A stretch of 64,000 bases of DNA from an uncultured delta proteobacterium (lineage in GTDB: Bacteria; Desulfobacterota; Desulfobulbia; Desulfobulbales; Desulfocapsaceae), in contig CAIQWD010000068.1 of the NCBI GenBank assembly GCA_903875445.1, positions 1 to 64,000 on the forward strand. The letters run 5' to 3'. A program made the position numbers and the translations under genes. This document shows positions 34,741 through 45,418 of the stretch, in pieces. Positions within the stretch are counted from its first letter, which is position 1. Each line of letters opens with the position of its first letter. The notes below the pieces were generated by a model, which had not been told where the DNA came from, did not search any database, and was given only the letters and a program-made list of their open reading frames with translations.

Positions 34741-34771
34741 ACCTTAGTACTGCAACCGGAGGTATCGAATT

Positions 34772-35164
34772 ATGAAAATACTCGTTGGTTATCGCGGCTC
34801 CAATGTCGGCAAGGATCTCCTTGAACTTGCCGTGCAGCACGCCAAAGCTTTTTCCGGAGAGGTGCTGCTCGTCACCTCGCTGCCCGGGGGTGATAAAACC
34901 ACAACGGAGCATGTGTATGAGGCTGAAGAGAAGCTGGAGAAGGCAAAAGAGTTTTTCAACAAACTGGGCATCAAAAATGAAACCCATCTGTTGGTCAGAG
35001 GAAAGACTGCGGGCGAGGATATTGTTGCCTTTGCCTCCGACAAAGGGTGCGACGAAATACTTATCGGTGTAAGAAGCCGATCTAAGGTCGGAAAGATTTT
35101 GTTTGGTTCAACGGCACAATTCGTTATCCTCAAGGCCCATTGCCCTGTAACTTCGATAAAATAG
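34772..35164 (+). CDS. Universal stress protein (UspA family)
   Basis: This 130-residue USP-fold protein begins MKILVGYRGSNVGKDLLELAVQHA and ends with GSTAQFVILKAHCPVTSIK. The nucleotide-binding G-x2-G-x9-G-S/T pattern is seen as GVRSRSKVGKILFGST, so it probably binds ATP. GGAGGT precedes ATG 34772. It lies downstream of the dCache-HAMP gene in the same direction, which suggests a link between the nutrient sensor/importer operon and stress or starvation signalling. Confidence 0.9.
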   Translation: MKILVGYRGSNVGKDLLELAVQHAKAFSGEVLLVTSLPGGDKTTTEHVYEAEEKLEKAKEFFNKLGIKNETHLLVRGKTAGEDIVAFASDKGCDEILIGVRSRSKVGKILFGSTAQFVILKAHCPVTSIK

Positions 35165-35186
35165 TGCCCTGAATCTCCTCGAAAAA

Positions 35187-35221
35187 TGTCCGGCAGCGTG
35201 AGGAGCGCCGCCGGGCAGACA
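35187..35221. terminator. Possible bidirectional hairpin between convergent genes
   Basis: TGTCCGGC(a)GCG and CGC(c)GCCGGGCAGACA form an imperfect GC-rich stem between the convergent uspA-like gene and the chemoreceptor gene. There is no strong T-tract. Confidence 0.35.
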
Positions 35222-35235
35222 TCCCCGCGTCTGTC

Positions 35236-37326
35236 TCACACCGTAAACCTTCCCACCAGCCTCTTGAGACCCTCGGCCATGCCGGAGAGATCGGCGGCAT
35301 TGCCGTTGACCTCGGAGCTGGAGGCGGAGATCCGCCCCGAGTCCTCGCGCAGGGAGCCGATATTCTCGCTGATGCCGATGGCGAGGTCGGCGCTCCGCCT
35401 GGCCATGTCGTTGACGCCGCCGATAGCCTCCGACACATACTGCACCTTGCCGACGATCTCCCGGGTGGCGGCCGACTGTTCCTCGACCGCCGAGGCGATG
35501 GAGGAGACGATCTGGTCGATCCCGTGGATTACCTCGGAGAGATGGCCGATCGAATCGGCGCTGCTGGTCGTAGTTCCCTGGATCTCCCCAACCATGGCGG
35601 TGATGTTTTCCGTGGCTGAAGTGGTTTGCCGAGCCAACTCCTTGATTTCGCTTGCGACCACGGCAAATCCCTTGCCGGCATCCCCGGCTCTCGCCGCCTC
35701 GATGGTGGCGTTCAAAGCAAGGAGATTGGTCTGCTTGGAGATAGCCGTGATCTCTGCGGTTATCTTGCCGATTTTCTCTGCGGCGCGACTGAGCCTCCCC
35801 ATGTTTTCCGATGTTTCCTCAGCTTGGCTTACCGCGCTGTCGGTTACCGTCCGTGCTTGCTCTGAATTCCTGGCGATCTCATCAATGGTGGCACTCATTT
35901 CCTCCGAGGAGGCGGCGACTATATTCAGATCGTCCGTTGCCCGGTCCATGGATTCCGCCACTCCGTTCATATGCATCTTCAAGTCCTCCGAGGCCTCGGC
36001 CACCGAAGCACAACGATCGAGGTTTTTTTCGGCGGTCTCGGAAAGATGCCGGGAAACCCCCGATAGACCGATCGAGGCCTGGGCGACGATATCGGCATTG
36101 CCGGCGATCTCCCGGATCAACTCCTGCAAGGAGGTGATGAAGATATTAAACCATTTGGCCAATTCACCGATTTCATCCTTGCTCTTCATTTCCAGCCGAA
36201 TAGTGAGATCACCGGCCCCCTCGGCAATATCCTTCAGTCCGCCCACCACCGTGGAAATGGACCGGGTCATCGAGCCGGCAAAGAGCAGAACCACCGGAAT
36301 GGTCATGAGGGCGCAGATCCCTCCCGCCACGACCAAAAGTTTCACCATCTGCCAGGTATTGGCTCGGGCGACGGCATGGGACGACAAGGCGGCTAGGGTA
36401 CCGGCCTGTCGATCCCCGGTTCCGAGGGCAAGGACGCCCCAGGCATATTCCTCGTCTCCCACCCGGATATCCCCCAGGCGAATCACCATCCGGTCCCGCT
36501 TGATCTCACGCTCCACCTTCTCCATCGCACCTGGTCGCTTGTACGTCGAAAGTGTCCCGGCCACGAGCTGATCGCCGCAAAAAACATTGATATCCGTCCG
36601 TGTATAGGAGGAAATTCGCTCGACAAAGGACTGGTCAAGCTGTTTCGCCACCACGAGGAAACCGAAGATTTTGTCCATTTCCCGATCCGTCTCCGGATCA
36701 AAATAAGTGGCGGTTATTGGAATCCTGGCAATGAGACAGAGACTACCGTCGATCTCCCCGACAAAACTTGTCTCGACATCTCTCGCCCCCTCCATCATCT
36801 TGCCCGGGTCTTTCACCGGAAGAGTGTTTTCGAAGCCCCAGGCGGTGTTTTGTCCGGTTGTGGTCGCCTCGGTGCGGGCCACCTGGAAGCCCTTGCCCTT
36901 CGCGGTGGAGTCGGAATAAGCAAGGAGTGCCCGATTATCCGAAAGCCGCACAAAGAGTTCCTGTTCGCCGGTGACGTTCACCACCTCGAGCTGCCACAAT
37001 CCGTTCGCCACTGCTAAATTGTGGAGTTGGGCGATGAGCCGTTGCCGGGTATCCCGGCCCATGTCGGGATTATTTTTAAAACCGTCGAGAAACTTGAGTG
37101 CCCCACCGAGTTCCGCAGCCTTGGCGATCTGTCGACCGTTATTGGCGATGCGCTCGCGGCCCTCGCCCAACTCGCGCACTACCACGGAGAAAGCCGACTC
37201 CAGCCCTTGATAGGCCATGCCGCTATTCTGCCGGCGGATGGTCAGGGAAGCGATGACAATGGCTGCGGTCAGTGAAAAAATCACCAGGGAAAGACAAAGC
37301 AAGATCAATTTACTCTTAAATTTCAT
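35236..37326 (-). CDS. Methyl-accepting chemotaxis protein
   Basis: This 696-residue receptor has helix 1 (about 7-30), a periplasmic sensing region of about 280 residues (sCache/dCache-like, ligand unknown), helix 2 (about 325-350), HAMP (350-405) and a long coiled-coil signalling domain. The hairpin tip reads [35 protein letters not shown] in several overlapping canonical stretches. It has no C-terminal pentapeptide for CheR tethering. The gene has its own sigma54 promoter at 37418-37434 and palindromic enhancer sites at 37507-37553, identical in type to those of the ABC importer. It probably guides swimming toward the nutrient that importer takes up. Confidence 0.94.
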   Translation of the reverse strand: MKFKSKLILLCLSLVIFSLTAAIVIASLTIRRQNSGMAYQGLESAFSVVVRELGEGRERIANNGRQIAKAAELGGALKFLDGFKNNPDMGRDTRQRLIAQLHNLAVANGLWQLEVVNVTGEQELFVRLSDNRALLAYSDSTAKGKGFQVARTEATTTGQNTAWGFENTLPVKDPGKMMEGARDVETSFVGEIDGSLCLIARIPITATYFDPETDREMDKIFGFLVVAKQLDQSFVERISSYTRTDINVFCGDQLVAGTLSTYKRPGAMEKVEREIKRDRMVIRLGDIRVGDEEYAWGVLALGTGDRQAGTLAALSSHAVARANTWQMVKLLVVAGGICALMTIPVVLLFAGSMTRSISTVVGGLKDIAEGAGDLTIRLEMKSKDEIGELAKWFNIFITSLQELIREIAGNADIVAQASIGLSGVSRHLSETAEKNLDRCASVAEASEDLKMHMNGVAESMDRATDDLNIVAASSEEMSATIDEIARNSEQARTVTDSAVSQAEETSENMGRLSRAAEKIGKITAEITAISKQTNLLALNATIEAARAGDAGKGFAVVASEIKELARQTTSATENITAMVGEIQGTTTSSADSIGHLSEVIHGIDQIVSSIASAVEEQSAATREIVGKVQYVSEAIGGVNDMARRSADLAIGISENIGSLREDSGRISASSSEVNGNAADLSGMAEGLKRLVGRFTV

Positions 37327-37417
37327 GGTGTCTTCCTCTTGTTCACCGCCACGGTTTATTATATGGCCTCTTCTCCGCTTGGCGGCAAGCGGAGAAGAGC
37401 AGCCCCATGCTCATTGG

Positions 37418-37434
37418 TAACAAATTACGTGCCA
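37418..37434 (-). promoter_or_regulatory. Sigma54-type promoter of the chemoreceptor gene
   Basis: On the minus strand TGGCACGTAATTTGTTA has a perfect -24 box and correct spacing; -12 has GT in place of GC. It is nearly the same sequence as the importer promoter at 28601. The transcription start would be about 80 bases before ATG 37326. Confidence 0.65.
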
Positions 37435-37477
37435 GAACCGGAGCATTCAACTGGAGCCGACGGCACGGCCCGCGACT

Positions 37478-37553
37478 GTCAACCGGCGGCAGCCACACCC
37501 GGTGATGTCAACCACATCGTCAACCCTGGTTGACACCGTCAACCAGGGTTGCA
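37478..37553 (-). promoter_or_regulatory. GTCAAC-N4-GTTGAC enhancer cluster upstream of the chemoreceptor
   Basis: The perfect palindrome GTCAACCCTGGTTGAC lies at 37519-37534 and a near-perfect copy GTCAACCAGGGTTGCA at 37538-37553. Half-sites GTCAAC occur at 37507 and 37478. They lie about 45-120 bp upstream of the sigma54 promoter. The core is the same as at 28474-28489. Confidence 0.75.
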
Positions 37554-37730
37554 AGACCGCGAAATCTACAGGTTATAGTGTTCCCGGTCCGGTAATTGCT
37601 CAGGGTAAGAAATATATTTCAACAAAAAATGGGGACAGACAAGAGGTGCAACTTTCTTCACAGGAAAATTACCTATGAGTCACCCCGCACAGATAGTCAC
37701 TGTAGCGGGGCGACTGAATCCAGAGGTTGG

Positions 37731-38006
37731 TTACTGCTGTGGCTGTGCCTGGCAGCAGTTTGCGGTAAAGGTCATCTGCTTGAGCCACTCTATCCCTTCC
37801 TGGGTAATCAGGGAATACTGCCCTTCCATATTGCTGATTATCACTCCCGAGGCGTGCAAGGCCTTAAGCAGTTGTGTGGTTTCCGGCAGACTGATACCGA
37901 GCATGCCGGCAATGGTATCGCTATCCATAACCTGGGGAGAGCTGTTGTTTGTCGCATTTTCAGCCAACAGCCTCAAGACCTTGTGTTTTAACGCTTGTAA
38001 GCGCAT
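37731..38006 (-). CDS. Small winged-helix DNA-binding protein
   Basis: This 91-residue protein starts at ATG 38006 (MRLQALKHKVLRLL), preceded by GAGGG; a longer frame to 38063 lacks a ribosome binding site. The middle has a helix-turn-helix (MDSDTIAGMLGISLPETTQLLKALHASGVI) followed by a wing (MEGQYSLITQEGIEWL), the layout of MarR/ArsR-like small winged helices. It ends in two Cys (ANCCQ) that could sense redox or metal, which is speculative. It lies downstream of gdhA in the same direction, beyond a strong hairpin. Confidence 0.7.
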   Translation of the reverse strand: MRLQALKHKVLRLLAENATNNSSPQVMDSDTIAGMLGISLPETTQLLKALHASGVIISNMEGQYSLITQEGIEWLKQMTFTANCCQAQPQQ

Positions 38007-38071
38007 GATACCCTCATTTTCAATTTTTTCCGCTTTGCCCGGCCGGCATGGAGTTACCGGCATGTGTAAAC

Positions 38072-38107
38072 CGGCGTCATGCTCCGCTTCATGGCAGCAT
38101 GACGCCG
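38072..38107 (-). terminator. Hairpin after gdhA
   Basis: A perfect 12-bp stem (CGGCGTCATGCT / AGCATGACGCCG) with a 12-nt loop begins eight bases after the gdhA stop on the minus strand. No long T-tract follows, so read-through into the winged-helix gene is possible. Confidence 0.6.
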
Positions 38108-38114
38108 AACTTTC

Positions 38115-40135
<2,021 letters not shown>

Positions 40136-41389
40136 ATGAATTATATTCCGCGAGATATCGAGAGCCGCTTGCAACGCCTGCTCGGTTCGTCACCCTGCAT
40201 CGCCGTCACCGGACCCAGGCAGGCTGGGAAATCGACCCTCCTGCGCCACTGCCTCCCCGAGTACAACTATGTGACCCTGGACGATCCGCTTTCCCGGGAA
40301 CAGGCGCACAACGATCCGCTCTTCTTCCTCGATTCACTGGGGGAGCGGGCGATCATCGATGAAATCCAACTGGCACCTGGCCTCCTTTCCTATGTAAAAA
40401 TCCGGGTGGATAACCGGCGGGAGGTGAAGGGGCAATACCTCTTCACCGGTTCGCAACAGTTCGGCCTGATCAAAAATCTGAGCGATTCCCTGGCCGGCAG
40501 AATCGCCCTTCTCGAACTGCTGCCGTTCTCGACCACCGAGAAACGACGGCATCTCGCCATTTCTGAAACAACCGAGCTGTTTTCCCACGCCACCCTGATC
40601 GGTTCGTATCCGGAACTGGTCGTCGATCCGTCCATCGATCTCTCATCATGGTACGGCTCCTACCTGCAAACCTATCTGGAGCGCGACATTCGCACCGTAT
40701 ATAATATCGGCGACCTGCGCGATTTCCAACGTTTTGTCCGATTGCTCGCGACCCGCTGCAGTCAGCAGCTCAATATGTCCGATTATTCACGAGATCTCGG
40801 CGTCTCCGTACCGACGATTAAAAGCTGGCTCTCCATTCTCGAGGCCTGCCGGATCGTCTTCCTCCTCCCCCCCTATTACACCAATCTGGGGAAACGAATC
40901 ACAAAATCACCGAAAATCTATTTTCTCGATGTCGGTCTGGCCTGCTATCTGACCGGGGTTCGGGACGAAAGCCACCTTTTCAAGGGCCCCATGGCCGGGC
41001 ACCTTTTCGAAAATTTCTGCATCCAGGAAACGGTCAAACACTATCTCCACCGTGGCCAACAGCCACCTCTCTACTATCTCAGAACGGGCAACGGCCTTGA
41101 GGTGGACTTACTTATCGAGCCGGTAGCCGGCACACTCATCCCCGTGGAGATCAAGCTCTCCAAGACACCATCGACCAACTTGGCAAGCAATATCACCGCC
41201 TTTTCCGAGTCTTTCGCCGGTCTCCATCCCGCTCCCGGCTATCTGCTGTCGCTCGCCTCATCAAGCCGGGCACTGACCCGCGGGGTGAGGTCCGTCACCT
41301 TCGATGATTATCTCCTCCTTCTTGCCTCGCTCGATCCCCCTTCGACATCCCCCGCCTCTTCCAGAGCAGGTAAATTGCCGGATAGATGA
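40136..41389 (+). CDS. AAA-family ATPase with DUF4143 domain
   Basis: This 417-residue protein has Walker A GPRQAGKST at about residues 26-34 and Walker B RAIIDEIQLAPGLL near 71. A helix-turn-helix-like segment (SDYSRDLGVSVPTIKSWLSIL) follows, then a C-terminal DUF4143 nuclease-like region with ENFCIQETVKHY and GNGLEVDLLIEP. Such proteins are widespread, often mobile or defence-adjacent, with no settled function. The last ~19 residues (PSTSPASSRAGKLPDR) are read from antisense cusA remnant DNA (41346-41452), so the native C-terminus has been replaced. A second member lies at 61664. Confidence 0.87.
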   Translation: MNYIPRDIESRLQRLLGSSPCIAVTGPRQAGKSTLLRHCLPEYNYVTLDDPLSREQAHNDPLFFLDSLGERAIIDEIQLAPGLLSYVKIRVDNRREVKGQYLFTGSQQFGLIKNLSDSLAGRIALLELLPFSTTEKRRHLAISETTELFSHATLIGSYPELVVDPSIDLSSWYGSYLQTYLERDIRTVYNIGDLRDFQRFVRLLATRCSQQLNMSDYSRDLGVSVPTIKSWLSILEACRIVFLLPPYYTNLGKRITKSPKIYFLDVGLACYLTGVRDESHLFKGPMAGHLFENFCIQETVKHYLHRGQQPPLYYLRTGNGLEVDLLIEPVAGTLIPVEIKLSKTPSTNLASNITAFSESFAGLHPAPGYLLSLASSSRALTRGVRSVTFDDYLLLLASLDPPSTSPASSRAGKLPDR

Positions 41390-41452
41390 TAAGTTCAAGG
41401 ATGGTCGAGGTGATTACGCCTCCAACCATGGGGGCGGCGATCCGTTTCATCA
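41346..41452 (-). pseudogene. Fragment of a cusA-type RND pump 3' end
   Basis: These 107 bp match the intact cusA gene (50911-51017) with five mismatches and no gaps. On the minus strand they encode the MKRIAAPMVGGVITSTILE segment near the pump's C-terminus and continue past it. The match stops abruptly at 41452 where the ~58-bp repeat begins. The fragment overlaps, antisense, the end of the DUF4143 ATPase gene. Confidence 0.85.
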
Positions 41453-41508
41453 AGCCGCCAGCCCGCTTGATCCATTATTAAATCGTCAGCATGGGGATAC
41501 TGAAAACC
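41451..41508. repeat. ~58-bp interspersed repeat, copy 1
   Basis: Starts CAAGCCGCCAGCCCG and continues through TTGATCCAT and GGGGATAC. It matches copy 2 at 42895-42951 at roughly 50 of 58 positions, same orientation. A 15-bp core (CGCTTGATCCATTAT) is identical at 39938-39952. The two full copies bracket the HigBA/metallopeptidase segment. Confidence 0.75.
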
Positions 41509-41523
41509 TCTTGACGATGCGGC

Positions 41524-41562
41524 CTCATCGACAAGCCTCATATTCGGACCGCTTATTGGGGA
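41524..41562 (+). pseudogene. Fragment of a livF-type ATPase 3' end
   Basis: One frame reads LIDKPHIRTAYWG, nearly the same as the LIDDPHIRTAYLGM tail of LivF at 33456. DNA identity to that gene is lower than protein identity, so it derives from a different LivF paralogue. It is 39 bp only and flanked by non-coding DNA. Confidence 0.5.
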
Positions 41563-41647
41563 GAGGTCGCTGGAGACACCTCTTCCGATGAAACCTTTTC
41601 TCTCAGTTTTTTGATCCTTCTGCTATTTTCCAGACCTCGACAAAAAA

Positions 41648-41677
41648 CCCGAAAGCCAATAAAAATTGACTTTCGGG
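41648..41677. terminator. Hairpin at the 3' side of the HigBA module
   Basis: CCCGAAAG / CTTTCGGG arms with a three-base extension form a stem, with CTGACTTTT on the + strand side. On the minus strand it follows the higA stop by about 45 bp. Confidence 0.5.
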
Positions 41678-41723
41678 CTGACTTTTAAATGGTGCAGGTC
41701 GATCATCATAAAACAGCTGACAA

Positions 41724-42155
41724 TCATTTCTGTTGCAGTATTTCGGCAAGAGGGAATTCTCGCCATTCCATTCCTGCCGGAATCTCCGGTAACCGAGCTG
41801 CAGGTTCCTGCAACAAGACCTCAACTGGGATGCCAAGTCCGGCATGAAGGCCTCTAATCATGCTCAAGCTCAGTGGTCGTTGCCCGGAAAGCACCTCGGA
41901 CACCTTGCTTTTACTGCCGATAAAGGGGACCAGGTCCTTTTGCTTCAAGTCCTGCTGTTCCATGCGGAACCTGATGGCACTGACGGCATCGGGGAGATCG
42001 ATGGGATACTTCTTTTCTTCATAGAGTTCTACCAAGGTAGCAAGCAATTCCAACTCATCACCTTCCCTTGTGCCCGGCAAAGCATCCATAAGCTCATCGA
42101 TACGGGAAAGCGCTAGATCGTATTCAATTTCTGTTTTTATTAACTTTGCTTGCAT
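41724..42155 (-). CDS. higA: HigA-type antitoxin
   Basis: This 143-residue antitoxin has a helix-turn-helix in the C-terminal half (MEQQDLKQKDLVPFIGSKSKVSEVLSG) and an N-terminal acidic helical region (ELLATLVELYEEKKYPIDLP), the layout of E. coli HigA. It binds and inhibits HigB and represses the module. ATG 42155 shares its A with the toxin stop (TAATG), so translation is coupled. Toxin-first order is normal for hig loci. Confidence 0.92.
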   Translation of the reverse strand: MQAKLIKTEIEYDLALSRIDELMDALPGTREGDELELLATLVELYEEKKYPIDLPDAVSAIRFRMEQQDLKQKDLVPFIGSKSKVSEVLSGQRPLSLSMIRGLHAGLGIPVEVLLQEPAARLPEIPAGMEWREFPLAEILQQK

Positions 42156-42448
42156 TAGATTTCCTCCGCGTCAATGAGATCGTATTCCCGATGGGTCCCG
42201 ATAAAACGAATATAGACAACGGAATATGGGTAATTTATTTTAACGATCAAACGATATTTGTTGCCGTGGATATTGAAAACCACTCTGGAATCCTTGAGAA
42301 TGCTGGCATTGCCGTACTGTGCCTTTATCTCTGCCGAGTTTTGCCAATGAGCGGCCTTTGCCTCGGCGTACCATGCTTCGAGAGGTTTTTTGGCATCTCC
42401 GTTCCTTTGCCAAAATTCCTGGAGGGTTCGTTTCTTGATCACTCTCAT
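42155..42448 (-). CDS. higB: HigB-type mRNA interferase toxin
   Basis: This 97-residue protein matches the HigB_toxin family: VIKKRTLQEFWQRN, LEAWYAEAKAAHWQNSAEIK, VVFNIHGNKYRLIVKINY and IRFIGTHREYDLIDAEEI. Length and key basic/His residues are intact, so it should be active. Members cleave mRNA on the ribosome. It is the first gene of the higBA pair, flanked by copies of the ~58-bp repeat, which suggests the module arrived as a unit. Confidence 0.93.
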   Translation of the reverse strand: MRVIKKRTLQEFWQRNGDAKKPLEAWYAEAKAAHWQNSAEIKAQYGNASILKDSRVVFNIHGNKYRLIVKINYPYSVVYIRFIGTHREYDLIDAEEI

Positions 42449-42517
42449 AAGCAGTATATGCAGGTTCCCCTATATTGTAAAGAAATAATGTTCCCATAAT
42501 GGGAACAAAACAACGTC

Positions 42518-42844
42518 TTATAAATCCAAGCCAGCGCCCTGTTTCCGTAGCCACATCTTTCGCTCTTGATAATCGGGCATAACTTTCTCGACCTCATTCC
42601 AGAAGTCACCGCTATGATCCCTGATGTGCATATGACAGAGTTCATGCACAACCAAATAGTCGATTATCTTGACTGGAACCATCATACATTTCCAGTGGAA
42701 ATGCAGCATGTTATTCCTTGTGCAGCTGGCCCAGCAATAGCCGATATCTTTTACTTTTATTCCAGCAGGTTTCACACCCACCTTTGCCGCAAAATATTCA
42801 ACCCGTGGACGAATACGCCTCTCACCCTTTTCAATGAAAAACAC
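42518..42844 (-). pseudogene. N-terminally truncated YgjP-like (DUF45) metallopeptidase
   Basis: The remaining 108 residues hold the zinc site VVHELCHMHIRDHSGDFW and the typical VEKVMPDYQERKMWLRK end. Relatives are about 230 residues, so roughly half is missing from the N-terminus. The upstream sequence soon runs into the ~58-bp repeat (42895-42951), which may mark the break. The metal-binding part is intact, but without the N-terminal half function is doubtful. Confidence 0.75.
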
Positions 42845-42894
42845 ACAAACTCAGAGCGGGAAAATATTTGTGCCGAAACACGAAGAGAACCGAC

Positions 42895-42951
42895 CAAGCC
42901 GCCAGCCCGGTTGATCCATCATTGAATCGTTAGTCTGGGGATACAGAAACC
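42895..42951. repeat. ~58-bp interspersed repeat, copy 2
   Basis: Direct-orientation partner of 41451-41508, starting with the same 15 bases CAAGCCGCCAGCCCG. It lies between the truncated metallopeptidase and the hybrid-kinase gene, ending just beyond that gene's stop side. Confidence 0.75.
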
Positions 42952-42973
42952 CGAGAGGATCAGAAAGTATCTT

Positions 42974-45418
42974 TCAGCCCTTTTCAAGAGCCAATCTAAC
43001 TTTGATTGCCAGATCTTTTTTTGAAAATGGTTTCTGGATAAACTGAATTCCCTCATCCAGTATTCCATGCTGAGCTATAACATCGGACGTATATCCCGAC
43101 ATAAAAAGGGATTTGAGGTGCGGACAGGTAGGTAATAGTTTTTCAACCAACTTCTGGCCGTTCATCTCGGGCAGGATCACATCAGTTAGGAGCAGGTGAA
43201 ACTCACCGGTGAGCTCCTCTGCCAAATGGATGGCCTCGCCCGGTGTACTTGCAGTAAGCACGGTGTAGCCTAGGTGTTCGAGCATTGTCGCAGTCATTTG
43301 TATGATTGCCGGCTCGTCCTCCACCAACAAAATTATCTCATGACCACCCACGGGAGGTTCCTCCACGCTTTCTCTCTCCAGCTGGTCTGAAACACCCACA
43401 TACCGGGGAAGGTAGATTGAAAATGTTGTTCCTTGTCCCGGCTCGCTGTAGACATTGACGAACCCGTTGTTTTGCTTAACAGCACCGTACACCGTGGACA
43501 ACCCGAGGCCGGTTCCTTTGCCGACACCTTTGGTGGTGAAAAAAGGTTCAAAGATATGAGACAGAGTCTCCTTTTCCATGCCACAGCCGTTATCGCTCAC
43601 AGCTATTCGCACATACTCCCCCGACACCAAGCCCGCATGAACGGCACAGGATTCCTCTTCTAAAATCGCATTTCCCGTCTCAACAATCATGTTGCCGACG
43701 CCTTTAATGGCATCCCGAGCATTAACACAGAGATTGGCGAGGATCTGGTCGATTTGCGATGGGTCCACCTTAACCGGCCAGAGGTTTGCTCCGGGCAACC
43801 AGGCAAGATTGATGCCCTCACCGATGAGCCGCCGCAGCATCTTGAGCATTCCTTCCAAAGTTTCGTTCAGATCGAGCATCCTGGGCATGATGGTCTGTTT
43901 TCGTGCGAAAGCCAACAGTTGCCTGGTAATATCGGCGGAGCGCATGGCCGCCTTGCTGATTTCTTTCAAATTGGCAAAGATCCGCTGGGTCGGGTCTATT
44001 TGTTCCATTGCCAACTCGGCATGACCAAGGATCACCCCGAGCATATTGTTGAAGTCGTGCGCTACGCCGCCGGCAAGCTGACCTACAGCTTCCATCTTCT
44101 GGGACTGTTGGAGTTGGGCTTCGAGCTTGACTTTCTCCTCTTCGGCTCGCTTACGTTCGGTGATGTCTCGCCCAATACCGAGCACACCGATAAGCATTCC
44201 CCTGTCATTGTACATCGGGGTCTTGATGGTCTCCAGCAGGAGACGATTCCCATCGTCTGCGAAGGTAACCCATTCCTCATTGACAGATAATTTTCCTGCT
44301 GCAATGGCTTGGCGATCATTCTCAAGAAAGAAATCGGCAAGTTCCCTGTCGACAAAGTCGTAATCGGTTTTGCCTATAATATCCGCTTCTTTGGCACCAA
44401 AAAAACGCTCGAATATTGAATTGCACGAGAGATACACACCATCTTTGTCTTTCAACCAGATCAAGTCGGGGATTGTTTGCACAAGCGTTCGCAGGTGACT
44501 TTCATTTTTGCGCAACTCTTCTTCTGCCTGTTTAATCTCGGTGATATCCCTGGCTGTCGATAATGCACCCGTTACCATGCCATGCTGATTTTTCAAGGCC
44601 TTGCAACGCCATGCCAGAAGTCGAGCCTCCCCATCCTTCCGTCTCTGCAGGCTTTCGACATAAATTATTTTTTCTGTCCCTTCAAATAGAGGTTGAACCA
44701 CCTCATATGTGTTTTGCGGGCCTTCAAAAAAAGACGCTACTTCCTTACCTACAATATCTTCACCGTAGAATGCCAATCCGGCATTGTTCGACCACCTGAC
44801 AATTTTTCGGGTATCGACCTCCAGGATGATATCCGGGACAGCGGAAAGTATAGCATTTTGGCGTATTGTAAGGCTTTGCAACTCATTTTCGCTTTGTTCG
44901 CGTGTGATGATTTCAACATGAAGTGCATTGATTGTCCGGGCCAGCTCAGCAGTTCGTTCTTCAACCCGGGCTTCAAGAAGGTCATTGGCTTCCTGGAGCC
45001 GTGTAGTGAGCTCCCGGTTATGGAGATGCACGGTAATACGGGCCAGGAGTTCTTCCCGTTGAAGGGGTTTGGTAATATAGTCCACTCCTCCTGCTTCAAA
45101 GCCTTTTACCTTGTGCCCCGTTTCTGCAAGGGCTGTCATGAAAATAACCGGGATATCTCTGGTTTTCTCCTGAGATTTCAACCTGCGACAGGTTTCGAAC
45201 CCATCTATTCCCGGCATCATGACATCCAGGAGAATGAGGTCGGGCCGGGTATACGCCGCTCTGACCATCCCGCTTTCGCCGGAGTCGGCAACGAGGATGG
45301 TATACTTGCGCTCCCTGAGGTGCTCAGTCATAATCGCCAAATTATTCGGATCGTCATCGATAATCAGGATAGTGGCTTCCTGCAGACCGGTTTTGGCATG
45401 TGCATGCATGTCGGACAT
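42974..45418 (-). CDS. Cytoplasmic REC-PAS-PAS hybrid histidine kinase with second receiver
   Basis: This protein of about 814 residues has no membrane segment. An N-terminal receiver has its phospho-Asp in DLILLDVMMPGIDG and is followed by a coiled coil. Two PAS domains (about 180-300 and 305-430), a kinase core with [17 protein letters not shown], an ATPase domain with GTGLGLSTVYG, and a C-terminal receiver with LLTDVILPEMNG complete it. ATG 45418 overlaps the stop of the upstream kinase by one base (TGATG); a GTG at 45421 is a less likely start. The N-terminal receiver is a natural phosphate acceptor from that kinase. No DNA-binding output domain is present. Confidence 0.93.
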   Translation of the reverse strand: MSDMHAHAKTGLQEATILIIDDDPNNLAIMTEHLRERKYTILVADSGESGMVRAAYTRPDLILLDVMMPGIDGFETCRRLKSQEKTRDIPVIFMTALAETGHKVKGFEAGGVDYITKPLQREELLARITVHLHNRELTTRLQEANDLLEARVEERTAELARTINALHVEIITREQSENELQSLTIRQNAILSAVPDIILEVDTRKIVRWSNNAGLAFYGEDIVGKEVASFFEGPQNTYEVVQPLFEGTEKIIYVESLQRRKDGEARLLAWRCKALKNQHGMVTGALSTARDITEIKQAEEELRKNESHLRTLVQTIPDLIWLKDKDGVYLSCNSIFERFFGAKEADIIGKTDYDFVDRELADFFLENDRQAIAAGKLSVNEEWVTFADDGNRLLLETIKTPMYNDRGMLIGVLGIGRDITERKRAEEEKVKLEAQLQQSQKMEAVGQLAGGVAHDFNNMLGVILGHAELAMEQIDPTQRIFANLKEISKAAMRSADITRQLLAFARKQTIMPRMLDLNETLEGMLKMLRRLIGEGINLAWLPGANLWPVKVDPSQIDQILANLCVNARDAIKGVGNMIVETGNAILEEESCAVHAGLVSGEYVRIAVSDNGCGMEKETLSHIFEPFFTTKGVGKGTGLGLSTVYGAVKQNNGFVNVYSEPGQGTTFSIYLPRYVGVSDQLERESVEEPPVGGHEIILLVEDEPAIIQMTATMLEHLGYTVLTASTPGEAIHLAEELTGEFHLLLTDVILPEMNGQKLVEKLLPTCPHLKSLFMSGYTSDVIAQHGILDEGIQFIQKPFSKKDLAIKVRLALEKG

